The notes under the pieces are model-generated. The model was not told the origin of the DNA, did no database searches, and was given only the letters and a program-made list of their open reading frames with translations. Shown piece after piece: positions 24,100 through 36,136 of a stretch of 64,000 bases of DNA (its first letter is position 1; each line of letters starts with the position of its first letter). The translations under genes were made by a program, and so were the position numbers. Origin of the DNA: Pontederia crassipes (Eukaryota; Streptophyta; Magnoliopsida; Commelinales; Pontederiaceae); NCBI GenBank assembly GCA_030549335.1, contig CM060197.1, positions 22,332,501 to 22,396,500 of the forward strand, given 5' to 3'.

Positions 24100-24925
24100 T
24101 TAAATATCCGATGTTAAGAATTATTATAGAATGATATTTTTCTAGTTAAAATAACGACTTCAGAGGTCAAATATGAAGTTATTAGCATTTGTCCAACTAT
24201 ATGAGACACAATTCTACTATTTAATTTTCTATTATTTTATTTTGATAAAAAAAGAAGACTATGGAATATTTATAAAAATTAGTATGATAACTCACGCGAT
24301 GCATAAAGGACACAAAATTAAACATACATTTTAATTATAAGATAAATAATTTTATTTTAATATAAATTTTATAGACTATCAAATTTTTTTCTCGCCTTAT
24401 TTTTAAATCTATTACGTTTTCTTTCATTTTTAATTATTTTTTATTCTATCTTTGTTCCCCTTAACTTTGTTACTTTGTTAACATATATTGTTTAAATTTT
24501 TTATTTTATTGATGTTCATTTACATATGACAATATAGAAACATCATGACTTATCTTTTCAAACTATATATCTTTCTAATTTCGATATAATATAAATATAA
24601 ATAGCGATTGATATCTATATTTTTCTTAACAATATCATATCTTAGAATTAAATAAATATTATTTATTTTAATATTTAACAATGTCTATTATTTTGCTTTT
24701 TTATTTTATCTATTTCATTTTCTATGTGACTATGTAAAAACGTCATATTTGACATGCTATATATATGTAAAGGTATATAACATAAATAAATTAAATTATT
24801 ATATATCATACTAAAATGACTGTTAACATTATTTAAATATTTTAAATCTTATATGTGGCTTAAGGAGATAGTTCCATGGGTCAACTTCTACCTTTCCATT
24901 TAATTATATATGCATTATACATATA

Positions 24926-24968
<43 letters not shown>

Positions 24969-27900
24969 GTATTTATATATATAATGTAGAGATTGATGAA
25001 GAAATGACAAAGATGATAATGATATGTAAATTCTTTTGTTACATATATCTTTTTATAATTTATAGCAATTATATTTTGTTTTTTTTATTTTTTAAAAAAT
25101 GTCCACCACAATCCATTCACTTCTTAATTAAGTATATATTTTAAAATATATATTTAATAGTTATAACTTTCTTCCAATAATACATATAAATAATTATATT
25201 TTTCATTCTTGAAAATTAATTAATATTATTTTTTTATCATACATGATCTAACTTTATTAAATCAATTATCTAGATCATATTACATGGCTTCATGATAGGG
25301 TTACATCCAACTTTTAACTCTCTTTAAGGTGTGTGTATATATGCATGTTATGCATGGACTAAATATAGATAATGATTGAAGTTAAATATTTTATCTAGTA
25401 TAACTAAAAGTGTATATTTGGTGTTGTTAGCATTTATTTTAATAAGAAATATAAATAATATATATATTTTTAAATATTGTTATTTGAGTATGGATGGTCA
25501 TAAGTTAATTCCATGCAAATCCTTACCTTGGTTATACCTTTTTTATAATATTTTAATTTTTAGTGTTTGATAATATTTACGCGAGGAACTAAAAGAATAT
25601 ATGATATATTTATATAAATTAATATTTAGTTTATTCATGTTGTCATTATAGATATACATAATATATTTTTAAAAGTAAGTTTAAAAAGAATATTTTATGT
25701 ATGCCATTTATCCCTTTCACCTCTCAAATATAACATGGAATATTATTAATACATAAATTTATCTTTTTTTATTTGTCGTTTGGATTGATTTTGAATGAAA
25801 CAATAGGAATATATTTTATTCTTTATAATAAAATATAGATATGAAATATGATTGTTATATTTAACTTCTATATAATTTAACATTAGAATTTATTTACAAT
25901 TTTTTATTTCATTTTGCGTCATATGCTTCTGCCTTTAGGTCTTAAAACTTATTGATATTGATTGACTTAATCCAAAAAGATAGTTATAAAATTTGTGAAT
26001 TGTTCTTGTTTTATAGCCCATCTTATCTATTTCATATTATAAACTTCAAATGTGAGATTAAATTAGATAGTTGAATATGCTTCCATTTTAATTTTATCTC
26101 ATTTCATTTATATTTGGAAACCTTTAAATGTGGAACTAAAAGCATATTTGCTAGATAGATACAAGAAATATTAATTTTATTGCACACGATCAATTCTCAT
26201 TCATAATAAATTTTAAAAGTATTTATAATTATTTAATATAATTTTATTTCATATGTGGCATTATAAGAGTTTTTCATTTGACAACTTCTACATATAAATT
26301 ATAACTTTATTCTGTTATAAATATTTTATTTTTATTATAAAGGAAAAACAATTTTGAAATTATAAATTATATTATATAGGGAGCATAGATATTTACTCAA
26401 TATTAATCAATATCATCGTGATATATATTAATTATGAATATAAATTATTTTATTTATTATTATTTAACATAACTAACATACTTTATATACTTTCATTTAA
26501 AAAATAATTTTAATGATACGTAGCTTAATGAGATAATGATACTTAGCATCTTCTATCTTTTCTTTTATATAAATGTATAAATATGGATATAAATGTGTCA
26601 ACTTCAATAAGCAACAAAATATTTTAGCATTAAATGATGTGATACTCATTGACAATATGAAGTTTACCATAGTAATAATTTTATGAATATTAATTTATTA
26701 TGATTATTATCATAATAAAATAATATTGATGATTTTTTATCAATAATAAATATAATTATTATTATAAGATCAAAGATGCAAGTTTTTAACTTAGACATCT
26801 TACACTTAAATATCTGCACATGCTCTTCTATATTTGAAAAGACGTAAAGTATACTACTATTTTGGAAGCATCATTTATTCATAGCTACAAATATTAAATT
26901 TAAAATATGAATACACACACATATATATATTCATAATAAACTTTTGAATATCATGATGATATTATAGTAAAATATTTTTTTTATCACGCACATGCGAGAA
27001 AGCATGCACACATTCTTTTATTTTGAAGAGAAAGTAGAACGTGCTTTTGCAATATGCACCATTGTATCCTCTAGATCGCAATATTTATATTTAATGTAGA
27101 GAATATAAAGAAATAATAATTAAATTAGAAACCACTCAATAACAAATTTTTATAGATATTATACTATATCTTATTTAAATACTGATAGAATATATAAATA
27201 ATATGTATAATTTACTTATTGTTAAGTATCATTGATAATATAATTAGATAATAATTTAAATAATAACTAACTAATTGACTTTTTTTATAGATGATTACGT
27301 ATCTTATATCATTTTTTTATAACTAACTATCCAATAATAATAAAATGATTATTTTGTTTAATAAGCTAAAATGATTGATATGCATATATCTTCTATATCA
27401 TGATAAAATAACATGATAACACTAAAAAATAACTATATACAACTAAAGATTATTAGTATAAACAATATGTGATTAAAATATTACAAAAATATTTCATTTA
27501 TTTCATATGTTATTTGTTATCATATTATTGTTTACATATTTTTTTCATTTATAGTAGTTTACATACCTACATACATACATAAATGCACACACACATATTT
27601 AAGATATATAGTATCATAATAATATATTTAAAAATTTGATGATACCCATATTAATCATCAATGAATATTATCGTTAGAGTATGAAATGCATGTCTTTGAC
27701 TTGAACTTCAGATAATGACATATATTTTTTAGTCTTTCCTTGTATATACAAATTATAACATTTAATATTTTTTATTAGATGAAGAGAAATTATATATAAG
27801 TAATTTTTTATCACCCACAAACTTATATTTTTGGATCCACGCATATTCTTCGTCATCAAAGAGGACATCAAGTATGAAAATATAAAATAAATGCCCCTTA

Positions 27901-28890
27901 TAATATTTAATATTTTTATTACATGAGAGAAATTATATATAAGTAATTATCTTGCAACATTTAATATTTTAATTAGATAGAGACAAATTATGTATAAATA
28001 TTTTTATCACGCACATATCTATATTTGTAGATTCGCGCACATTTTTTGCTTTCAAAGAAGACGTGAAGTATGCAAATAAAATTAAAAGTCCCTCTATTTA
28101 GAGTTACAAATATAGAATTTAAACGTATAAATAAAATAATATATTTTCTAATAACTAACTTGTGAGTATATAATTAAAATATTATTATTTTATATATTCA
28201 ATTTATGAGAGCTCTGATATTTTCTACCAAACATAGAGAAAATATTAAAAATTAGAGAAACTTCGTTACGTTCATGAACTGTGTGCTATTGCTTTAGTAC
28301 TACATATACTCAGGGATCTACAAATACAAGTAATTGAGATGGGATGATTTTTACATGTAAACAATAATCACTCAATAAATTTTTGGATGATGTCTTTTAA
28401 AGAGTTATAAATTTTTTTCAAAGCTTAGAAAAGCGTTCTTTCCGTTTCTTCCCATAGCGGCCTAATTTAACACAATAATACTTTTATAAGAAAAAAAAAT
28501 ATGAATACTAGATTGATCATGTTAAATGTTCAAAAGTTTAAGATCAAACTTAAAAGGAAAAAAAATCAACTTTCTTTTATATCGTAGTAACATGTTATTA
28601 TATTGCAATTCAGAATACTTTAATTACTTTGTATTGAAGTTCATTAATGTAGGTTAGTTAGTTACGTTTACATCCAACTACTGCACTAAAATAATTTAGG
28701 TAACAAGAGTATAAGAAAAAGAATAACGTAAAACTAAAAGAATGCCATTTAAAAAATAAAGTGTTGAATAATATAAAAAAATTTCTACTATTTATTTATT
28801 TTTTTTATAAAAATCCAATTTTTAGTTACGATATAATTTTTTATTTTTTTCAAATAGATTTTTTTTTCAGTTGAATAGATTTTCGAAGGA
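24100..28890. other. AT-rich gene desert
   Basis: About 4.8 kb of strongly AT-rich sequence without recognisable coding, RNA gene or complete transposon. Words such as ATTTAATATTT and TTATATATAAG recur (27770-27990) with phrases like GCACATA and ATTTTTGGATCC repeated near 27820 and 28020, suggesting small old duplications. A long AT microsatellite lies at 24919-24964. Confidence 0.6.
24919..24964. repeat. Interrupted (AT)n microsatellite
   Basis: Two AT runs separated by ACAT, followed by TGTATGTATT, in the AT-rich desert. Confidence 0.9.
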
Positions 28891-29174
28891 TTTAATGACC
28901 GTCTGCCAAGTTGGGCGATGGTCCTCCCAACTACACTCATTCTTCGGATGCGACTTGAGGGTCGATGGGCGAAAAGGCAACTTTCGCGAACAGGCAGCAG
29001 AGCCGAGCATGTGTTGATGGCTTGTTCACCCAATTCGTCCGTTCGAAGAAAGCCCGTGAGCCATTAAAAAAAACAAACCTGTGTGAACGTGACGCCCTAG
29101 AGAAACAAATTTCCGAGTTCGCCATCCGCGCGATAGAACTCGTCCGTGAAAGTAGTACAAACATCTTGGACTGA
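28890..29174 (+). other. GC-richer island with an unrecognised 69-codon ORF
   Basis: Base composition rises sharply against the AT-rich surroundings. The ORF at 28965-29174 (MGEKATFANRQQ... to ...VRESSTNILD) contains a basic stretch and a plausible helix (DALEKQISEFAIRAIELVRE). I do not recognise it. It may be a gene fragment or transposon-carried exon; a minus-strand ORF overlaps it and cannot be excluded. Confidence 0.3.
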
Positions 29175-29537
29175 AAGTAATCCTGATCGTAGATTTTATG
29201 GATGCCTTTTTTTAGGAGTGAGTCTGGGTCTTAAAATAAAATGATACTTTTTTATTATATTATAAGTAATCTATGTGTATTTGACTATTATTTTTTTACT
29301 AGGAAGAATGAGCATGCTACTACTTTAGATGGATGCCTTCATTTTTGCAATCACGACCTACTCAAGTGATTAATGGCTTATTACACAAGACTAAAAGGTT
29401 AAAATTAGTGAATCAAATTGAAGATGAGATTATGAATAATAGGGGCCGAATTGAAGATGAACTTATGGTTAATAGGAACGGTTTCAATTTGTTTTGTAAA
29501 GTTTTTATTGTAATTCTTGGTGTTATAGCCATGTTAA

Positions 29538-29656
29538 TCATGTTTATGTGACAAGTAGGATGGTTAATGTACTTCAACATAGTTGGTGCTGTGGTTTCCT
29601 TCATGTTTATGTGACAAGTATGATGGTTATACGTAATAGTTGGTGCTATGTTTCCA
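29538..29656. repeat. Two-copy direct repeat (about 55-60 bp each)
   Basis: ATGTTTATGTGACAAGTA then GATGGTTA and AGTTGGTGCTRTGKTTTCC occur at 29538-29598 and again at 29603-29656 with small gaps. The first copy overlaps the end of a 72-codon unrecognised ORF (29333-29551). Confidence 0.6.
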
Positions 29657-29945
29657 TTTATATTATTGCCTCTTCTAGTGAAAAAATTGTGGAGGAGAAT
29701 TTATCATCACATATACATGTAATGTTGTATGTTGCATGTTTTGCTCTACGATGTGTAAAGTAGTAAGTTTTTTTTTTGCATGGGATGAGCTAATGTTAAA
29801 TTCATCATGATAGTTTCTATAATAATTATTTCCTTCATATTCGTCACGATAGAGCTGGTTTTTGAGGATGTCATGCTGCGTTTCATAGCAATGATCCTTA
29901 TATAGAGGATTATTATCACCAAGCAAGCATTGTAAGAACCAAGGA

Positions 29946-30250
29946 TAATGTAACAACCTCTTTTTAAATAAGAGTATTTAAGTACTTTGGAGAAAACCCT
30001 AAGAAACCCCAGGCTAAATTATATAAAAAGCTCCCAAACCCTCTCTCTCATCTCTTTTCTTATTTCTCCCACATGACAGCTACAACCACGAGGAGGAAAA
30101 AAAGGAGAACAAGGAAGAAGAAGAGGACAACGATAAAGAGGACATGGACAAGGGAAATAGGATCAATGAAGAAGAAAAATATCAAAGTCCTAGGTATGTA
30201 AAAGGGATCCAACCACTCTCTCGTCTCTCAATAGTTTGTTGAGAGTTTGA
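29946..30250 (+). repeat. Fragment of a plus-strand gypsy LTR
   Basis: It starts TGTAACAACC, the same terminal sequence the minus-strand gypsy LTRs have when inverted, and carries a TATA box (ATTATATAAAAAG, 30016-30028) about 70 bp inside. It is followed by purine-rich leader-like sequence. The right end is not defined. This is the only del-type LTR here in plus orientation. Confidence 0.5.
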
Positions 30251-30598
30251 GGGCACCTTATCCTCATAATAGATTGTAGTTGAGGGTTGCATGAACACAT
30301 TAATTAGATCCAAATGTTTCAGATGATGATCTATTATTTATTATGTTGGGTTATTTTCATAAATTACCCCTAAACTATTGCGATTTTTCACATCTAACTC
30401 CAACTATGAACTTATTCTTTTGGATCCCTAAATTATCACAATTTTTTCAATTTGATCATTCCAACTTTTATCAAAATTTTTGTTAACTTCGTTATGAAAA
30501 GTCAAAGTTACCCCTCCATTCCTAACACATCAATAATAATAAAAAAGTAGAGGGGGCTATCAATGGCAACCTTCACCGGTTGGCGTGCACAAGGGAAA

Positions 30599-30682
30599 GG
30601 GGGGGGGGAGGTCACCGACCGACCCCCTCTTTCCCCTGTGCGCACTGGCGCTTGCGCGCAGGGGAAAGGGGGGGGGGGGGGG
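30599..30682 (+). repeat. Two long G runs flanking C-rich sequence
   Basis: A run of ten G (30599-30608) and a run of fifteen G (30668-30682), each preceded by AGGGGAAA or AAGGGAAA, around CCGACCGACCCCC. The two halves look like a short duplicated unit. Runs this long are prone to length error in assemblies. Confidence 0.7.
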
Positions 30683-30804
30683 TCGCCCCTGCGATGCGAC
30701 TGACGACGGTTGTCGGTCCTATGCATGCTAGCGCTTTCCCTACACCGGTCGCACCCCATGACCCCATCTCTAGCAGATGTGCCTCTACATCGTCGTCAGA
30801 GCCA

Positions 30805-32123
30805 TGATGCACGAGAAGTCATGCATTAGTTTAGGTCATTTGATTAGTATTTTAGAATGTTTTTATGTTTAGAAAAGGGGAGTTTTGATTTATTTTTATA
30901 CAATTTCTTGTAGATTTGATTTCTATCTGAACATGAAAATTATTCATGGCAGGATATAAGAAAACATCAAAATCAAGACAAGAAAATATCCAAAAACACC
31001 TCAGAAGACTGTCACAGCCATGATAGAAAAATCTTGCAACCAAAAAATTGTCCAAGTCACTGTCACATTTTTAACATCTGTGACGTAAAGATTCGCAACT
31101 AGAAAATTTTCTAAGTCCTTGTCACAGTCGTGACAGAGGCTTTCACGACCATGACAACGGACGGTTAGGTGATTTTAAAGCCATCTTTATCCACTTTTTT
31201 TCGATAGAAATTTGATTTTCTTCCTTTGGGGAACGAGAAAATCTATAAAAAGGGGTAGAAGAGCATTTGGAAAAGGATCTCTAGAGCATAGATCCGAAAA
31301 CCTAGAAAGAGGAGAAGAGTGAGAACAATAGTGAAGCTCTGTCGGAAACTCGAGAGAACACGTGCACAATGGGCACGAGTTCTTCGTTTTCTTTTCTTAC
31401 TCTTTTTATATTAGATTTGATGTTATTCTTCAATAGATTTTTCTTTCGCTAGGGTCATCTTAGTTGAACCCTATTTGTGTTTTGGAGTCTTTCTTAATAT
31501 TAGTTTAGTTTGAATCTTAATAGGTATTTAATGCTTTCCTTTGATTCCATGATTTATTATTTAATTTCTATCTGAGAAGAAATAATTATTTTCGTAATAG
31601 TTTATAGAATCGATCTTGTTCATTGCATGCCGTAATTAGAAAAATCAAAAGAGACATGATTTGTGTAGTTATTAAAGTGACTTGAGAAAGCCCTTAATAT
31701 TAATTCCGTTTTAATGCATCTTATGATTAATTAGATAAGTTAAAAACTGAGAGGATTAATTTATTTTAATTATTCTCAAGATAGCAGTTAAAGCTTGAAA
31801 CATTGGTTAATTAATTTTGAGAATTCACTTTGTCATTGATTCAACTAATTCTACGTTGAGAAGATCCCTTGCATTTTAGTGGTGATAATTAGATGCTCTA
31901 ATCATCAAATCCTTATTTATCATGGTGATCATTTCTTTTATTTTTATTATTTTATTTTTCTCACTCTTGAAAACAAAATTTTTCTTAATATCTCAAGTAA
32001 CAAGGTTAAAATAGAATTTAAGTTATTAGTCGTCATCGTGGGAACGATAACTCTACTCATTCACTTTATTACTTGAGCGACTAGTGCACTTGCTAGCGTT
32101 TGCTATCATTTTTATATGCATCA
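30805..32123 (+). repeat. Athila-like LTR (about 1.32 kb), plus orientation
   Basis: It starts TGATGCACG and ends ATATGCATCA, sharing the TGATGC...GCATCA ends of the LARD at 45521-52586. The TATA box CTATAAAAAG is at 31243-31252. Upstream of it (31003-31170) are repeated TGTCACAG, CGTGACAG and CACGACCATGAC motifs. A segment at 32068-32096 (ACTTGAGCGACTAGTGCACT and the following bases) matches the LARD LTR on the opposite strand. No 3' partner was found. Confidence 0.65.
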
Positions 32124-33210
32124 AGTTTTTGAAGTCTGCCGGGGACTATGTTTGATAACTTTTATCTTTATTTCACTTGTTATTTGGGAGATTTTATTTT
32201 CTATTAAATTCCACTTATAATATTTTTTCGTTCCTATACTTTCACGTGTTCTTTTGTTTGTGTGAGCAGTTTAGAGATATCTTCAAGAGTTCAGCATGAT
32301 GAGAAAACTGAAGAACATGGGAGATTATTATTTAGAAGCACATAGAAAGATGATTGAGGATAACAGAGTACAAACATCTCAAATTGCAAATAATAGTATC
32401 CAACTAATTCCCATGGTACAAGGAAATTATGTAATTGAAGATATGATGTTAAAGTTTATCACCACCGCCGAAAAAAAATTCAACTTCAAGAAATGGCATT
32501 TATGAAGTTGCTAGGACAAGTAGAGCAATTGAATGTTGAGATCCAAATGAAAAATAATGTTCCTCCACCCATCCACTCAGAGTCAAAATCCAACATCGAG
32601 AGTGTCAATTGATCGACGTCATAGTGAAAAGATTCACCCTATAAGATTAACTCATCAGCAATCTACAATCATAGTTGGCACAGTTGAAGGATCAACAACC
32701 AGTTATTATTTCGTCTTCTCCTCAATCCCCAAATTTTAATGTCAAGTTTGATATCTTGCAGGCAAAATTTCAAGCATCGGAGAAAATCGTTGAAGACTTA
32801 GCCTTATACCACGAGGGACAATATTGTGGATACCTCTGCACCCATTATTTGCCCATGTCATTTGCAATATTTCAATCTAGGAAGACGGAGGCCAAGGAAA
32901 AATTATCATCAGAAAATATGGACTACTCAATGGAGAGTCAAGAAGACTAGTGAATATATCATGGAAGATGGACAAGTGCAAAGAAGAAACCCGCTTTCAG
33001 AAAATTCAAGAACCATCCCATCATTACCTCAAAGGCATCACAAAATTCTCTGCATTGGAAGTCCAAGGACCAAGCTCCACATAAAGATCCAAGTAATTCA
33101 TTCAAAGTGGAGGATCAATGCCTCGAGCGTTACATTAGAGGAAAGATGGAAAAAGGTCACTTCGAGTCCCTTCCAAACACTTGAGGTAACCAAAGGGTAA
33201 AAGTCACTAT
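32124..33210 (+). pseudogene. Leader and degenerate gag-like region behind the Athila-like LTR
   Basis: Directly after the LTR comes AGTTTTTGAAGTCTGCCGGGG, which parallels the tRNA-Asp-type primer-binding site (TGGCGCCGTTGCCGG) of the LARD but is degraded. Downstream, fragments such as FMKLLGQVEQLNVEIQMKNN (about 32495-32555) resemble the linker after the capsid in Athila gag proteins. No long frame remains. Assignment rests mainly on position and the LTR; the domain match is weak. Confidence 0.4.
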
Positions 33211-33705
33211 AACTTAGAACTACACTCTGAAACCTTTGTCCTCTTACTTTTTAGCATTAGTGTTTGAGTTATTAGTTTAATTTAGTATCTGCATTAGAAT
33301 TATAAATTTTTGTTTGTTTTTGGTTAGATTTGCTCCAGGGAAGACACGATCATGACCATGCCTCTATGATGTAACGACCGTGACATGATATGAAGGTGCA
33401 TAATGCCTGCCCCGACCGTGCTACTCATGTCACGACTGTTCCATTAAGATGGAGCGCCAACACGGCCAATCTGAACGATCACGGACACATGACGCTATCT
33501 TATTGTACACATGGCACACATTGGACGATCCAAAATTCATCTCATTTGGGGTACGAGCATGAAGCTTCGCTGTCTGCCCCCCGTCTCTGTTCATGCTCTA
33601 GCACCATCGCCAGCGCCATTGAGTCCAAGCTGTCGGCCTCCTACCTTTTTGAATGCCAACATCGGCCTCTTCGTAGAGCCACTATCTAGAACTCACCGAC
33701 CGGAC
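33211..33705. other. Repeat-derived sequence with CGACCGTGAC-type motifs
   Basis: 33345-33480 contains several CATGACC, CGACCGTGAC and CACGACTG words like those in the Athila-like LTR at 31003-31170, so this may be the degraded 3' part of that element. No terminus is visible and no gene is seen. Confidence 0.35.
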
Positions 33706-34742
33706 TATAACACCTCTCGTTCGAATCCGATCAAAAAGAAAAATACCTATTACATTCATTTAGAGTTTATTTAAAAACATAAGTTTTATCATTTAGAACA
33801 TTTGTCACTTGTGGGTATCATATATCTTTTAACTCATTAATCACCTCATAATAATCTTTTTAATGACATCTTGGTACTTAGAGTTATAATTTATAAATAT
33901 TTTACCTAACTTCATAATTAACACATTATAACACACATATAAACTAATTTCATAAATTGATCAACACTATGGATTTTAGTATGCTTACCAATAGGGGAAA
34001 AGAAATCGCCAACTAATAACACCCAACTCAAACCCCCAATGGACAGCCACCTATCATATCCAATTAACCATAGAACAATTCAAATTAAACACTATAACTA
34101 ATTCTTATCCATTTATAAAATTAAGTCTTATGAATGGTTTCAGCCACCAATCATATTCTTACCACAACAAACGAAGCCCCCCACTCTCGAAAATCAAAGC
34201 CACACCTGCCGAACGTCAAACACTACTGGTCTCCTTTTTCATTAGTAGCATAATAAACTTAATTGATTGGGAGAAAAACATGTTTCAAACCCCTCAAATT
34301 GAACCTAATCAACCTAAGGATGATACCCAACTCACCAGTAGAAAGATCTACGCGAAATCGGAGCCAAAATGGGTTGCCGACGCACTCCCCCATTGCTCAC
34401 GTTCGACACTCACTGCTTCGTACAAAGTGGACCGCTTTTTGCCTAACCCATCTCAATATCGTCACGCTCTTTCTAATGGTATCTCACACATGAAAAACGG
34501 AGGTCAGATGGCGATGAACGAAGCATCAAAAGTAAGGGCGGCTAAGGCGTGCGTCTGTGTGTCGGGCATGAATAGTGGAAACAAGGGGGAGAGGAAGATG
34601 ATGTCTTCTCTCTCCTCCTATGTGGCCCACGTCGTTTATTATTTTTTTATTTTTTCTTTTGTTGTTGCTTGCAAAGTCCAAATCACCCTCACCTTTTTTT
34701 TAAAAAATTCCATTTTTTTCTTCAAAATGTGCATGACGTTAC
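33706..34742 (-). repeat. Degenerate del-type gypsy LTR fragment
   Basis: It starts TATAACACCTCTCG (one base off the family start TGTAACACC) and ends GCATGACGTTACA. No matching target duplication was seen at the two ends, so it may be truncated rather than a clean solo LTR. A 209-codon plus-strand frame at 34130-34759 crosses the end and has no recognisable domain. Confidence 0.5.
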
Positions 34743-34884
34743 AAGTTTTGTATAAGTAATGAACATACAATGTGTATTTGCTCTCAGTGTTATAATATTA
34801 TATGGTGTGGTTTGGATACGAATTACAGCACGCTTCCACAAACTATACATGATTATTGGTAATAGGTTTCAACCCGCAAGTTAA

Positions 34885-36136
34885 ATCAAGGTTTAAATCA
34901 AAAGCTACATCAATGTCATCAATGCAATGTTATCAATGTCATCAATGTCATGTAATTCATGAGGCCAATGATTGTGCACATCATAACAAATCATCCTCAC
35001 TATAGGGAAATGTATCCTCTTTCGTCACATGATGGAAAAAAATCATGGACGAGGACAAGATAGAGTCGATGCCCCAACAAGGCAATGAAAATAATAATAT
35101 CATGAGCTCCCGTCAATCCGTAACATGGACACCCAAGTTTTTATCTTTATTAATTAGATTCTCGTCTTCGTCCATATTGGAACTTCTGATCATGCAAGGC
35201 AACGCTATACTGTGGATAAATATATCAGTGAAATCGGATGGATCCGATACCATATATCAACATTAAATTAATAAAAAATATCACCATTACATTTTGATTG
35301 AACTCGGGCCGGGTTGGGTCTCACCTGGGCTGGGTTCATCAATGGCCAATGCTTCGGCCCAACTCGGGCCGTGTACAACTCGAACTCAGATTGGCTACGT
35401 GCATGTCAATGACGAAACCTGTGCTGGGTTCAGTGGAACCCAGGCTGGTTTCAGTGTTTGTACGACCTGGGTGGGGGTCTGCGTCGAATCTTCCAGATGG
35501 TGGTTATACCCGGGCCAAGTTCTGTAATTCCGATGAAATTGTGGTAGTGACTTCACAATTTTCCACATGATTTCATCAAAATAAACCTCTTAAAAATAAG
35601 CATAAATTAAACACATGGAACGATGCAGGATAGATAGGAGAAGATACTATGGCTCTAAGTGGGTCCTTAATCATACAAATCTATTGTTAAAATCGATCCA
35701 AAGGTTGATCCAATGATCTACCTACCTCTATTCACTTTCACCGTGATTTTCCTTTGTTTCTTTAGGTTCGTTTTGTTTGTCCTCATCATCGGCCATTCTA
35801 GGTGGACCCCCAACCTCGAAGGTCCTTCTCCCCTACTCCCATTTGTCCGCTTGGTTCGCTCGGGATCATCTCCGACGATCTCTCCGGCGTTTGGCAATGG
35901 GTTCTTGGGTTCCTGGATGTGGGTGCACGAGAGGAGAACGTGAAGGGATGACGAATAGGGCTAAAACATGTTATGACGTAAATAGGATAGTTTATACAGG
36001 GAAGACAAAGTTCGTTATATCCTCTTAAGTTGGTAAGTCTCCAACTCCACTAGGAATTGATTTTAATTAATTGATTCTGATTTGTTTAATTTTATTTGAT
36101 AAATATATTTTATTTTTAAGTTGTCTGGTTGTTACA
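34885..36136 (-). repeat. 3' LTR (left-truncated) of the second minus-strand gypsy element
   Basis: From about 34885 it matches the 5' LTR of the same element at 42280-42556 and 53659-54195, and ends GGTTGTTACA. It preserves the uninterrupted sites into which the copia element (CTGAT at 35186-35190) and the CACTA element (after CCAATG, about 35709-35714) went in the partner LTR. An array of ACCCGGGCCGAGT-like words lies at 35305-35520. Confidence 0.8.

Noticed and set aside
33706..34742. Clean solo LTR
   Set aside because: The flanking bases (CGGAC and AGTTT) do not match, so a target duplication is not supported.
34130..34759. 209-codon plus-strand ORF
   Set aside because: It lies mostly within a gypsy LTR fragment and runs across its end, with no recognisable domain.
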